DNA of 52,080 nt from an uncultured Opitutales bacterium (GCA_900547395.1 URGP01000018.1:1-52080); one strand, 5' to 3'; positions 1-8,324 are shown, counted from the stretch's first letter. The notes: generated from the letters alone by a model not told the origin. A program made the numbers and translations.

Positions 1-377
1 TGAGATGGCGTTGAGAATGTATCGTTTAGCCAGTCTTCGCAGTTTGAGCGGGATAGTTCCGAAAAGTTGAGATTGGCAAGTTGGGGATTGGAACGCATCA
101 GGCGATTTGCCAAGTACCTGATGTCCCTTAGCGAATCGGGACGAAGAATTTCTTTCTTGGTTTCGTAGTAAAGGTTAAAACCTTTGGTAAAGGACATTTC
201 TTTTGTGCGAATGTTGCGCAATCCGACTTCAATTACCTTCAAGACAAACTGCGCATCCGTCAATTTGCTATCACTTGGTTTTGCATCCAAAATATTCCTG
301 ACAAACCTTGCCGAATCGAGAGCCGAAACCTCCGCCCTCCCTAAAACTTCCATAACTGAGCTTAATGTAGTGTCCAT
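1..377 (-). CDS. Probable tyrosine recombinase, N-terminal part only (runs off the left edge)
   Basis: An open minus-strand frame of 125 codons starts at ATG 377-375 and has no stop before the window edge. The visible part is helical and basic. It starts MDTTLSSVMEVLGRAE and contains KGFNLYYETKKEILRPDSLR followed by DIRYLANRLMRSNPQLANLN and a CEDWLNDTF segment. This resembles the SAM-like core-binding (N-terminal) domain of tyrosine recombinases. The catalytic R-H-R-Y domain would lie outside the window, so the family call is not proven. Supporting context is the inverted-repeat-bounded promoter segment that begins two bases upstream of the start codon (379-568). No clear Shine-Dalgarno is seen. 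The gene would be transcribed by the promoter at 473-500 only if that segment were inverted. Confidence 0.62.
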   Translation of the reverse strand, partial: MDTTLSSVMEVLGRAEVSALDSARFVRNILDAKPSDSKLTDAQFVLKVIEVGLRNIRTKEMSFTKGFNLYYETKKEILRPDSLRDIRYLANRLMRSNPQLANLNFSELSRSNCEDWLNDTFSTPS

Positions 378-378
378 C

Positions 379-395
379 GTATTTGTAATACCATG
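379..395 (+). repeat. Left inverted repeat arm of the invertible segment
   Basis: The 17-bp arm GTATTTGTAATACCATG begins two bases from the recombinase start codon (377). It contains the dyad GTATT/AATAC around TGT. It matches the right arm at 552-568 perfectly in inverse orientation. Confidence 0.85.
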
Positions 396-472
396 GTCAA
401 CTTATAATTTCAATTTTAGATTGGATTTGTTTGATATATTGGAACTTTTGAAACTTTAAACACAATCTAAAC

Positions 473-500
473 TTGGCATTTTTATTCTTCGCCTTACAAT
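473..500 (+). promoter_or_regulatory. Sigma-70-type promoter inside the invertible segment, pointing at the Ig-domain protein
   Basis: TTGGCA (473-478) and TACAAT (495-500) are separated by 16 bases, which is close to the sigma-70 consensus. Transcription would start near 507, within the segment, giving a leader of roughly 150 bases to the start at 656. After inversion the -10 box would fall at about 447-452 and point left, some 60-70 bases ahead of the recombinase start. I found no comparably good leftward promoter in the present orientation, so this state is read as ON for the surface protein. Confidence 0.65.
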
Positions 501-551
501 GCACCAATCTCTAATAATCTAATTTTCAAACTGTTATAAACATTAAAAACG

Positions 552-568
552 CATGGTATTACAAATAC
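552..568 (-). repeat. Right inverted repeat arm of the invertible segment
   Basis: CATGGTATTACAAATAC is the exact reverse complement of 379-395. It lies inside the expected leader of the large surface-protein gene, just before an in-frame ATG at 572. Confidence 0.85.
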
Positions 569-655
569 TGTATGCTCCCAAGCATTATGAAAAATAAAGA
601 TGTATCGTCGGAAATTGATCGGCAATTAGAAGAATTTGGAATTTTTAATAAGATT

Positions 656-3600
656 ATGAAGAAATATATTTTAACATTGCTATTTTCTGTTTTTTCCGCG
701 TTGGCATTTGCAGGCGAAAGATTTTATGTAACTACAACAGGAAGTGATTTAAACGATGGCAAAAGCTGGGCAACCGCATTTAAAGATGTTCAAAAGGCGA
801 TAGATGCTGCGGCAAAGGTTGCAACTTTATCTTCACCTTCACAAGTTTGGATTGCAAAAGGCACATATTATAACGCTGGTGGAGATATTCCTAGTTCCTT
901 TGTAATGAAAAATAATGTAGAAATTTATGGAAATTTTGTTGGAAATGAAACTAGTTTAAATGAACGTACAAGTGGTAACGAAACCATTTTAACAACGACG
1001 GGAAACTATGTAATTTATAATAATTATAACTCTTCATCTCGTCTTTCAAATACTGCGAAATTAGATTCAGTTACAATTACGGGAGCAAAATTTACTGCTA
1101 TTCATAATCAGCATTCTTCTCCTATAATAATAAACTGTATAATAACAAACAATGGAGGAACGGGTATTCAAAACCATATTTCCGCTCCATGTCCTTCTAT
1201 TATAAGAGATTGTGTTATAACTTCAAATGGCACAGGAATTAATAATTATGCTTACCACTTTTTAGATATAAAGAATTGCATTATTAGCTCAAACAGAACC
1301 CATGGAATTGAAAATGATGCTTCTACATTAAACATAGATAGTTGTTCAATAAGTTTTAACACCGAGGGAATTTCCAGTATAGATTCTTCTCCAACAATAA
1401 ATAATTGCAATATAACAGAAAATATTAGTGATGGAATTTATACTAATGGATCTTCATCTTCTCCTTTAATTATAAATTGTACGATAACAAAAAATAAAAG
1501 GTTTGGAATTTACATTAGTACCAAATCAACGCCTACAATAATCAATAATACTATAGTAAACAATTCAGAGCACGGAATTTATACTAATATGGATGTACTC
1601 CAATACATTGTAAAAAATTGTATAATTTGGGGAAACAATTCTACTTCAATATATAATTTAGATTCGCGTTCAAGTCCAACCGTAACAAATTGCATAATAG
1701 ATGGCGGATATAGCGATGGAGAAAATATAATAACGGAAGATCCATTGCTTGGAGAACTTGGTTATTATGGCGGCAATATTAAAACAATACCAGTATTAGC
1801 AGAAAGTCCTGCGATAGGAGCCGGCATTGTTGACGAAAATACTCCCATAACTGATGCCCGAGGAATTACTCGTTCTGAAATTGCACCTACAATCGGTGCT
1901 TATGAATATATAAAATATATTGAATCAATCTCGCATTCAGGCGATGCTTATTCCAATGGTACAATTAGTTTAAAAGCCTTTACAAATGTAAGTATAGGAA
2001 ATTTAACATATATATGGCAAGTTTATGAAGATGAAGAATGGCATGATATAGAAAACAGTAATTCTCTTGAAATATCATATTCTAATTTAAAGCAAAATTC
2101 CAAATTTAGAGTTTTAATCAAAGATGAAAAAGGTACTATTCTTGATTATTCTAAGATATATATACCTACAATTTATGAATCTGCAAACATTGTTTCATCT
2201 CCTAAAAGTATAGAAATTTATTCAAATAAGAGTGCTTCTTTAAAAATAGATGCTATAGGTTATAATCTTGCATATCAATGGCAAAAGCTTGAAGGAGAAA
2301 ATTGGGTAGATATTGATGGTGAAAATACTCCAACTTTATCTTTTGAAAGAGTAAAAGTTGAAGATGAAGGTTCTTATCGTTGCGTAGTTTCAAACGGCGG
2401 AGCAATGGTTATAAGCGAAGTTGCAACCCTTATGGTTTACGAACCGCCAAATATAATTACACAGCCTGCAAATTTTGAAGCTTTTGTCGGACAGAGCGGA
2501 GAATTTAAAATTGAAGCAACGGGATATAAAATTTCATATCAATGGTATAAAAATGATAAAATTATCGAAGATGCCACACTGTCAACTCTGTTAATCGAAA
2601 ATCTTGAATTGGCTGATAACGATACAGAATACTATTGTGTAATTTCTAATGAAGGTGGTTCGGTAATATCTCAAAAAGTTCGTTCCATAATTTATGAAAG
2701 CGCAAATATTATTTCTCAACCGAAAAGCGTTGAAATTTATTCTGGTGAAAATACAAGATTTGAAGTTGATGCAATTGGGTATAATCTTGCATATCAATGG
2801 CAAAAGCTTGAAGGAGAAAATTGGGTAGATATTGATGGTGAAAATACTCCAACTTTATCTTTTGAAAGAGTAAAAGTTGAAGATGAAGGTTCTTATCGTT
2901 GCGTAGTTTCAAACGGCGGAGCAACAGTTATAAGCAATGGTGCGACATTAACACTCCGAGAATCTGCAAATATTCTAAATATTTCAGACGATATTGATTG
3001 TTTTATCGGTGCTGATGCATCTTTTGAGGTGTTGGCATATGGTTATAATTTAACCTATCAGTGGCAAAAAAAATATTCCGCGAATTGGAAAGATGTTGAA
3101 AATGCAACTTCGAAAAGTCCAAAACTCATATTAGAAGATGTGCAAAAATATAATTCGGGGGAATATCGTTGCGTTGTTTCAAATGGCGGTGGTACTGTTT
3201 ATTCGGAAAGTGTAAAGCTTTGGGTTTCGGAAATTTTAATAGAAACCTCTCTTCCTACGTCTCTTATTCTATTTGAAAACACAACGCATAATTTGGAAGT
3301 TTCGGCGTCGGAAAAGGACGGCAAGAAGCTGACTTACACCTGGTATGTCGATAAAAACAACGGCAAGGGATTTGTAAAGGCTGGAAGCAAGCCAATGCTT
3401 GCGATAACTCCAAAGGCAAATATGGTCGGCTGGCGATATTACTGCGCGGTTTCAAACGAAAGCGAAACCCGCAATACTTCGGTTTCCACGATAGTTGCCG
3501 TAAAGACTCCGGCGAAGATAACGGGCAAGCCGAAGGCGTTGGAAGCCTTTGAGGGCGTGGGAAACAGTGGCTTTAAGGTTTTGGCTACGGGAAGTGATTT

Positions 3601-4762
3601 GAAATATCAATGGCAGGTTTATAAAGTTGTCGGTTACAATGCTAAGGGGAAACCGATTTACGACTGGGTTGACATCGCAGGGGCGACTTCCGCAAATTAT
3701 AATCCCGAAAGTTCGCTTGAAAACAACGGTTTGAAATATCGCTGCAAGGTCTATAACGATGGAAGCGTAGCATACACAAGCGGAGTAAAATACACTGTGC
3801 GCGAGGCTCCGAAAGTCGAAGGGATTGAAGTTTTGCAGTGCAAGGAAAAGCTGAGTTTTGACGGCTCGACGGTAGTGGCGTACGAAGAATATCCGATAGA
3901 CTTGCAGGCAACCGCCAAGGGCTATAAGATAAAATACCAGTGGTATAAAAACGGCGTTGCAATCAAGGGCGCGACAAAATCAAAGTACACAATCAAAAAG
4001 CCTCTTGAAAGCCAAGACAGCTACTATTGCGAAGTCTATAACGGAGATGTAAAAGACCAATCTTCAACGTTTGTTTTGGAAGTCAGGGAATGCCCGATGC
4101 CCGCTTCGTTTGAAGGGCACTCGCTCTATGTTTCCGATATTACCGATATGGGAGATCCGTGTAGAGACATGAGAATGATATTCCTAAATAAAAATACTTT
4201 AAGAGTTACAATGGAAGACTACGAAGTAAGCAACCCCGCATGGTCGTACAAGCGCGTAAGCCCGACCAAAGCCGCGGTAAGTTTGAAGTTCAAACTTTAC
4301 ACAAATGACGAGCCTGTTTCAAAACTCAATACGATAAGCTATTCATATAGCGGCGAAATAGAATTTAAAGACAATGTATTTCGTTTAGATTTGTCGGACA
4401 AGAAAAACGGATCGTTTAGCGGCTCGTTCACGGACGCCGATATTGAATCCGCCGACAAGACTTCGCTTTTGAGCCTGCCGATAAGTAAAAAGATAACAGT
4501 CGGAGAGGAAACGCTAATGCTTCTTGACAAGAAGAATTTTGCAATGGGTGAAGTTTCGGGGACATACACATACAAGAGCAACAAAAACGGCACGGGCGTG
4601 TTGAAGCTTAACTATAAAGATGGGAGCGACAAATATACTGCGGAAGTCTCAATGCTTGCTCTATCGGAAAACTCGGGAGTTGCGGTTGTTTCGACAAATT
4701 GGAACGAGGGCAAGGATAAGTTCATAAGCTCTTCCTTCGAGGAGTTTGAAATCGAAAATTAG
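656..4762 (+). CDS. Large exported protein: parallel beta-helix domain, about eight Ig-like modules, beta-rich C-terminal domain
   Basis: The frame is open from 572, but the start chosen is ATG 656 (1368 residues) because it begins a clean signal peptide, MKKYILTLLFSVFSALAFAG. Residues about 22-415 look like a right-handed beta-helix, with a FYVTTTGSDLNDG opening and many short NCIITNN-type coils. About eight Ig-like modules follow (about 420-1145), each with the pattern YQWQ/YQWYK ... Y-R/Y-C-V-V-SN. The last ~220 residues form a separate beta-rich domain starting CPMPASFEG. No LPXTG, PEP-CTERM or por-type sorting signal is recognised. The function is unknown; adhesion or glycan binding is only a guess from the modules. 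Expression probably depends on the invertible promoter at 379-568. The first two thirds are much more AT-rich than the end. Confidence 0.88.
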   Translation: MKKYILTLLFSVFSALAFAGERFYVTTTGSDLNDGKSWATAFKDVQKAIDAAAKVATLSSPSQVWIAKGTYYNAGGDIPSSFVMKNNVEIYGNFVGNETSLNERTSGNETILTTTGNYVIYNNYNSSSRLSNTAKLDSVTITGAKFTAIHNQHSSPIIINCIITNNGGTGIQNHISAPCPSIIRDCVITSNGTGINNYAYHFLDIKNCIISSNRTHGIENDASTLNIDSCSISFNTEGISSIDSSPTINNCNITENISDGIYTNGSSSSPLIINCTITKNKRFGIYISTKSTPTIINNTIVNNSEHGIYTNMDVLQYIVKNCIIWGNNSTSIYNLDSRSSPTVTNCIIDGGYSDGENIITEDPLLGELGYYGGNIKTIPVLAESPAIGAGIVDENTPITDARGITRSEIAPTIGAYEYIKYIESISHSGDAYSNGTISLKAFTNVSIGNLTYIWQVYEDEEWHDIENSNSLEISYSNLKQNSKFRVLIKDEKGTILDYSKIYIPTIYESANIVSSPKSIEIYSNKSASLKIDAIGYNLAYQWQKLEGENWVDIDGENTPTLSFERVKVEDEGSYRCVVSNGGAMVISEVATLMVYEPPNIITQPANFEAFVGQSGEFKIEATGYKISYQWYKNDKIIEDATLSTLLIENLELADNDTEYYCVISNEGGSVISQKVRSIIYESANIISQPKSVEIYSGENTRFEVDAIGYNLAYQWQKLEGENWVDIDGENTPTLSFERVKVEDEGSYRCVVSNGGATVISNGATLTLRESANILNISDDIDCFIGADASFEVLAYGYNLTYQWQKKYSANWKDVENATSKSPKLILEDVQKYNSGEYRCVVSNGGGTVYSESVKLWVSEILIETSLPTSLILFENTTHNLEVSASEKDGKKLTYTWYVDKNNGKGFVKAGSKPMLAITPKANMVGWRYYCAVSNESETRNTSVSTIVAVKTPAKITGKPKALEAFEGVGNSGFKVLATGSDLKYQWQVYKVVGYNAKGKPIYDWVDIAGATSANYNPESSLENNGLKYRCKVYNDGSVAYTSGVKYTVREAPKVEGIEVLQCKEKLSFDGSTVVAYEEYPIDLQATAKGYKIKYQWYKNGVAIKGATKSKYTIKKPLESQDSYYCEVYNGDVKDQSSTFVLEVRECPMPASFEGHSLYVSDITDMGDPCRDMRMIFLNKNTLRVTMEDYEVSNPAWSYKRVSPTKAAVSLKFKLYTNDEPVSKLNTISYSYSGEIEFKDNVFRLDLSDKKNGSFSGSFTDADIESADKTSLLSLPISKKITVGEETLMLLDKKNFAMGEVSGTYTYKSNKNGTGVLKLNYKDGSDKYTAEVSMLALSENSGVAVVSTNWNEGKDKFISSSFEEFEIEN
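2261..2405 (+). repeat. 145-bp perfect direct repeat, copy 1 (Ig module)
   Basis: This stretch is identical, base for base, to 2780-2924. The copies are 519 bp apart, or 173 codons, so recombination between them would delete or duplicate two Ig-like modules in frame. The coded block runs from the YNLAYQWQ motif to the CVVSNGGA motif. Confidence 0.95.
2780..2924 (+). repeat. 145-bp perfect direct repeat, copy 2 (Ig module)
   Basis: Second copy of the 145-bp block at 2261-2405. Not even synonymous differences separate the copies, whereas flanking Ig modules are diverged. This suggests a recent duplication or gene conversion. Confidence 0.95.
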
Positions 4763-4801
4763 CAGAAAATACCAATCGGGATTTTAAAAATCCAATAACG
4801 C

Positions 4802-4840
4802 AAAAGCGGCGCAAGGGGAAAATTCCCTTTGCGCCGTTTT
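4802..4840 (+). terminator. Rho-independent terminator after the Ig-domain protein
   Basis: A 14-bp stem (CGGCGCAAGGGGAA with TTCCCTTTGCGCCG, one G-T pair) has a two-base loop. It is preceded by AAAA and followed by TTTT, so it may work in both directions. It lies 40 bp after the stop codon and separates this gene from aroB. Confidence 0.85.
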
Positions 4841-4907
4841 GCAGGCAGATTTAAATGTTTGACTGGGAGGGGGCGGCGGTGTATTTATGCTCCCAATTAT
4901 TTTTTAT

Positions 4908-5999
4908 ATGAAAACGAATATTGTACGAGTTGAGCTGAGCGGCAGAAGCTACGATATTTACATCGCAAACGGCGCATTTGATTTGGCTGTTTCCGCGGCG
5001 AAGGACAGGCTTTCAAGACGCAATCCCGTTGCTTTTGTAAGCGAGGAGAACATTTGGGGCAAATTTGTGAATTTCGACAATCCCGATTTTGAAAACTGCG
5101 CAAAAATTATTGTCGAAAACGGAGAGGGCGCAAAATGTTTTAGAAATCTCGAAAAAATTTGCAGGGAGCTTGCGATGCACAATGTCGATAGAAGCGGCGC
5201 GGTTTTTGCCGTTGGCGGCGGCGTTGTCGGCGACTTGGCGGGTTTTTCTGCCGCCTCTTACATGCGCGGTATTGATTTTTATCAAGTGCCGACGACACTT
5301 CTTGCGATGGTCGATTCTTCCGTCGGCGGTAAGACGGGCATAAACATTCCCGAGGGCAAAAATTTGGTGGGCGCGTTCCATCAGCCCAAGGCGGTCTTTA
5401 TCGACACTTCGTTTTTAAAAACTCTGCCCGCGCGCGAATTTTCGGCGGGAATGGCGGAAGTCATAAAATATGGGCTTTTGGGCGACAAGTCGTTTTTCGG
5501 GTTCTTGGAAAATTTGAAAGAGCCGCTTTCCGCTTCGCATCCCGAAATCGGGAACGTAATTGCGCACTGTTGCAAGATGAAGGCTAAAATTGTTTCTAAT
5601 GACGAGCGCGAAACTTCGAAGGACGGCGGCAGGGCTCTTTTAAATCTTGGGCATACGTTCGCGCATGCAATCGAAAACACTGCGGGCTACGGGCATTATT
5701 TGCATGGCGAGGCGGTTGGGCTTGGGATGCTGCTCGCGGCGAGGATGTCCGAAAAGTTGGGAATGCTCTCCGAAGAGGAAACTTCCCGCATCAGGCGCAT
5801 TTTGGAAAATTACGGTTTACCCGTAAAGTTTCGCGAGCCTATTTCCTCCGACCTTTTGATTGAAGCCGGCAGGCGCGACAAAAAGGCGATGTCGGGCAAG
5901 TCGAGGTATGTCTTGATGAACGGGATTGGCACGGGCGTTGTTGTCCCCGGCATAGAAGAATCTTTGGCTCGGGAAATTTTTGAAACTGCGATGGGCTGA
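4908..5999 (+). CDS. aroB: 3-dehydroquinate synthase
   Basis: AroB converts the seven-carbon DAHP to 3-dehydroquinate, the second step of the shikimate pathway, using NAD and a divalent metal in the cytoplasm. The protein (363 residues from ATG 4908) has the NAD-binding GGGVVGDLAGF motif (about 103-113), the PTTLLAMVDSSVGGKTGIN block (128-146), and metal ligands in GMAEVIKYG (E184), LGHTFAHAIE (H249) and HGEAV (H266). An in-frame ATG at 4887 would add seven residues; 4908 fits the usual AroB N terminus better. It is the first gene of a tight cluster; its stop overlaps the next start as TGATG. Confidence 0.96.
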   Translation: MKTNIVRVELSGRSYDIYIANGAFDLAVSAAKDRLSRRNPVAFVSEENIWGKFVNFDNPDFENCAKIIVENGEGAKCFRNLEKICRELAMHNVDRSGAVFAVGGGVVGDLAGFSAASYMRGIDFYQVPTTLLAMVDSSVGGKTGINIPEGKNLVGAFHQPKAVFIDTSFLKTLPAREFSAGMAEVIKYGLLGDKSFFGFLENLKEPLSASHPEIGNVIAHCCKMKAKIVSNDERETSKDGGRALLNLGHTFAHAIENTAGYGHYLHGEAVGLGMLLAARMSEKLGMLSEEETSRIRRILENYGLPVKFREPISSDLLIEAGRRDKKAMSGKSRYVLMNGIGTGVVVPGIEESLAREIFETAMG

Positions 6000-6679
6000 T
6001 GTTTCTTTGCGACGCCCATTGCCATTTGCCTTCTTCCGAATTTGACGAATTTTCGGGAGGGTTGGCGGTTTGCGCGGCTTGTGCAAGTTCTGCGGACATG
6101 CAGAGGCTTGCGGCGTTCAAAAAAGCGTTTCCAAAGAATGTTTTTGCGGCGTTCGGAGTTCATCCGAAATATTTGGGCGGATTTAACAAAGATGTGTTTG
6201 CCTCTTTTTTGGATAATGCCGACGCCGTGGGGGAAATCGGTTTTGACAAGTATTCAAGTTTCGATTTGGCGTTTCAGAGGAATTGTTTTGAGGCTCAGGC
6301 GGGCGCGGCAATTTCAAGAAATCTGCCTCTAATAATCCACGAAGTCGGGCATTGGAACGAGCTTGAATTATCTCTTAAACGCTTGCGCCCCAAGCGGTTT
6401 TTAATCCATGCCGCGAAGTGTTCGACAGAGCTTGTGAAGAAATTTGAGAAGATGGGCGGATGGTTTTCTTTCGGAGAGAGGGAGCTTAAATTGAAATCGG
6501 GCAGGGCCGCTCTTGCGGCGGCGGGCAAAAATCGAATTCTTCTTGAAAGCGATTCCTTTCCAAGCATTGAAAAGATGGAAAAAACTTATTTTCTCGCGTC
6601 AGAAATTTTGAATTTGAAAGAGGTTGAACTTTGCCGTTTAATCGGGGAGAATTTTTCGGAATTTTTTAAAAATGGATAG
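5999..6679 (+). CDS. TatD-family metal-dependent hydrolase
   Basis: This is a 226-residue TatD-like amidohydrolase, slightly shorter than the usual ~260. It keeps the family metal and active-site motifs in order: DAHCHLP near the N terminus, FGVHP, a GEIGFD glutamate, the conserved histidines in LIIHEVGHW and FLIHAAK, and a final ESD. Family members act as metal-dependent 3'-5' exonucleases or deoxyribonucleases; the substrate here is not known. Translation is probably coupled to aroB, because ATG 5999 shares a base with the aroB stop, and the end overlaps the next start by 8 bp. Confidence 0.88.
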   Translation: MFLCDAHCHLPSSEFDEFSGGLAVCAACASSADMQRLAAFKKAFPKNVFAAFGVHPKYLGGFNKDVFASFLDNADAVGEIGFDKYSSFDLAFQRNCFEAQAGAAISRNLPLIIHEVGHWNELELSLKRLRPKRFLIHAAKCSTELVKKFEKMGGWFSFGERELKLKSGRAALAAAGKNRILLESDSFPSIEKMEKTYFLASEILNLKEVELCRLIGENFSEFFKNG

Positions 6680-7376
6680 ATTTTCGAGAACAGAGGTTTT
6701 GTACGGCGCGGAATTTTTGGAGCGTCTGCGCAATGCCAAGTTTTTGGTTTGCGGTGCGGGGGCTGTCGGCGGATTTGCGATAGAGGCTTTGGCTCGTACT
6801 GGCGCGCAAAATTTTGTCATAGTTGACGGCGATTCTTTTGACATTACCAACATAAACCGCCAACTTGGCGCGCTTTCCTCGACGGTGGGGCAAAAAAAGG
6901 CGGAAGTTTGGAAGCGCAGAATTTTGGAAATAAACCCTTTGGCAAAAGTTGAAACTGCCGATTTCTTTATTGATGAAAGCACCGCGCCCCGTCTTTTGGA
7001 TTGCGGATGCGACGTGCTTTTGGACGCAATCGACACGGTTAAGCCCAAGTTCGAGCTTTTGAAGGAAGCCGTGTCAAGAGGCATGAAAATCGTTTCGAGC
7101 ATGGGGGCTGCGCGGCGCAAAAATCCTGAAATGGTAAAGTGCGCAAAACTTATGAAAACGAGCGTCTGCCCGATTGCCTCTTCAATAAGGAAGTCTTTTA
7201 GAAAAATGAATTTAAAGCCGGGTTTCATGTGCGTTTATTCCGACGAAGCAATCGGGGCGTCAACCCATGTTTCAAGCGGGGGCGCGGATTCCCGAAAGAT
7301 TGTCGGAAGCGGAGCGGTCGTAACGGGCGTTTTCGGGCTTATGCTTGCAAATCTCGCAATGAAGGAAATTTTATGA
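6672..7376 (+). CDS. tcdA: tRNA threonylcarbamoyladenosine dehydratase (ThiF/E1-like)
   Basis: TcdA uses ATP to dehydrate and cyclise the t6A base at position 37 of ANN-decoding tRNAs. The protein is 234 residues. It starts with the characteristic DRFSRTEVLYGAEFLERLRN segment, followed by the nucleotide-binding CGAGAVGG loop (about 27-34), the IVDGDSFDITNINRQ E1-type motif and the LDAIDTVKPK segment. Nothing else in the operon hints at a sulphur-carrier partner, so TcdA is preferred over ThiF/MoeB. ATG 6672 lies inside the end of the TatD gene. The end overlaps the rhomboid start as ATGA. Confidence 0.92.
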   Translation: MDRFSRTEVLYGAEFLERLRNAKFLVCGAGAVGGFAIEALARTGAQNFVIVDGDSFDITNINRQLGALSSTVGQKKAEVWKRRILEINPLAKVETADFFIDESTAPRLLDCGCDVLLDAIDTVKPKFELLKEAVSRGMKIVSSMGAARRKNPEMVKCAKLMKTSVCPIASSIRKSFRKMNLKPGFMCVYSDEAIGASTHVSSGGADSRKIVGSGAVVTGVFGLMLANLAMKEIL

Positions 7377-8245
7377 TTTACGACAGGGAATATTTTAACA
7401 GGGCACCGAAGAAATACGCCCGCGAATTTTTTGGCAATATGGGGGCGGTGAAATTTCTTATATTGGCAAATATCGCGTTCTTTTTGCTAGATTTGATAAT
7501 CCGCAATTTTACGGGAAGCGATGTTTTGGCGAGGTATTTTGCCCTCTCTATTGCCAGTTTGTCGGACGGCAAGGTTTGGACGCTTTTTACATATTCGCTT
7601 TTGCACGAGGGGTTTCTGCACATCGGCGTAAACTGTCTTGTGCTTTACTTTGCGGGGTCTGCCCTTGAGCTTAAAGTTGGGGCGGCGCGGACGTTATTTA
7701 TATACGCTGCGTCTGTTTTGGGAGGAGCTGTTATATTTTTGTTGTCTGGTTTGATAGGGCATGATAGCCTTTTAATAGGCGCATCGGGAGGCGCAATAGG
7801 ATTGCTTTCGGCGTTTCTTATGATGTCAAAAAACGAAGTTATGACTTTTATAATTTTCGTCTTCCCTGTCAGAATAAGGGCTTGGACAATGCTCAAATTT
7901 ATGTCGGCATTTGAGTTTTTTGGCTTTATATTTTTCGAGCTTGCGCCTTTTTCAAGGGGCGGCATAGGTTTTTCAGCCCATTTGGGCGGCATTGCCGCAG
8001 GTTGCCTTTGCGCTGTTTTGATGTCGGAAAACAGGTCGGAATTTTTCAAGATTTCTAATTTTAAGTTTCCCAAAAAGCGTTCCATGGGCAGGGCGTCCGA
8101 CTATAAATTCAAGGTGGATATTTCTTCTGAGGAAAATCTGCGCGCGGAAGTTGACAGAATTTTGGACAAGGTCAACAGACAAGGGTTTTACAGTCTTACC
8201 GATGAGGAAAAGGAAATTTTAAGCGAGGCTAACAAACGCATGTAA
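7373..8245 (+). CDS. Rhomboid-family intramembrane serine protease
   Basis: The start is ATG 7373, overlapping the tcdA stop (ATGA); the frame is open further upstream but that part is antisense-like to tcdA. The 290-residue product has about six hydrophobic segments. The rhomboid signatures are present: HEGFLHIGVN (H78, H83, N87), the catalytic serine in GASG (S138) and the catalytic histidine in SAHLGG (H203). A soluble charged tail of ~70 residues follows. Rhomboids cleave membrane proteins within the bilayer; the substrate is unknown. It is the last gene of the aroB cluster. Confidence 0.92.
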   Translation: MIYDREYFNRAPKKYAREFFGNMGAVKFLILANIAFFLLDLIIRNFTGSDVLARYFALSIASLSDGKVWTLFTYSLLHEGFLHIGVNCLVLYFAGSALELKVGAARTLFIYAASVLGGAVIFLLSGLIGHDSLLIGASGGAIGLLSAFLMMSKNEVMTFIIFVFPVRIRAWTMLKFMSAFEFFGFIFFELAPFSRGGIGFSAHLGGIAAGCLCAVLMSENRSEFFKISNFKFPKKRSMGRASDYKFKVDISSEENLRAEVDRILDKVNRQGFYSLTDEEKEILSEANKRM

Positions 8246-8324
8246 AAATCAAAAAACTGTTAGACATTCCGCTTTTTTGGTGTTAATTTTAATATTTGAA
8301 ATGATGAAAGGGAACTATTTTTAC

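Larger units (their letters stand above)
379..568. repeat. Putative invertible promoter segment bounded by 17-bp inverted repeats
   Basis: GTATTTGTAATACCATG at 379-395 is the exact reverse complement of CATGGTATTACAAATAC at 552-568. Identity stops on both sides of the 17 bp, which leaves a 156-bp AT-rich interior (396-551). Each arm also holds a smaller dyad, GTATT-TGT-AATAC, like the paired arms of a tyrosine recombinase core site. The interior carries a rightward promoter. The left arm touches the start of a probable recombinase gene and the right arm lies 87 bp before the signal-peptide start of a surface protein. Inversion is inferred from this architecture; nothing in a single consensus sequence shows it happening. 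Confidence 0.75.

Noticed and set aside
184..459. Rightward open frame of 91 codons across the left repeat arm
   Set aside because: It is antisense to the much better leftward recombinase-like frame and runs into the invertible AT-rich segment without any recognisable protein.
1..655. Transposon or insertion sequence ends
   Set aside because: The inverted repeats do not flank a transposase gene, and no target-site duplication is seen next to the arms; a promoter-inversion site explains the structure better.
656..4762. CRISPR or tandem repeat array
   Set aside because: The repeats are protein-coding Ig modules with two identical blocks, not short regularly spaced repeats with unique spacers. 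No CRISPR array or cas gene is seen in the window.
7229..7372. Longer N terminus for the rhomboid protease
   Set aside because: The extra 48 codons lie inside tcdA and are Arg-rich, as expected from out-of-frame reading; the ATGA overlap start at 7373 begins a normal rhomboid.
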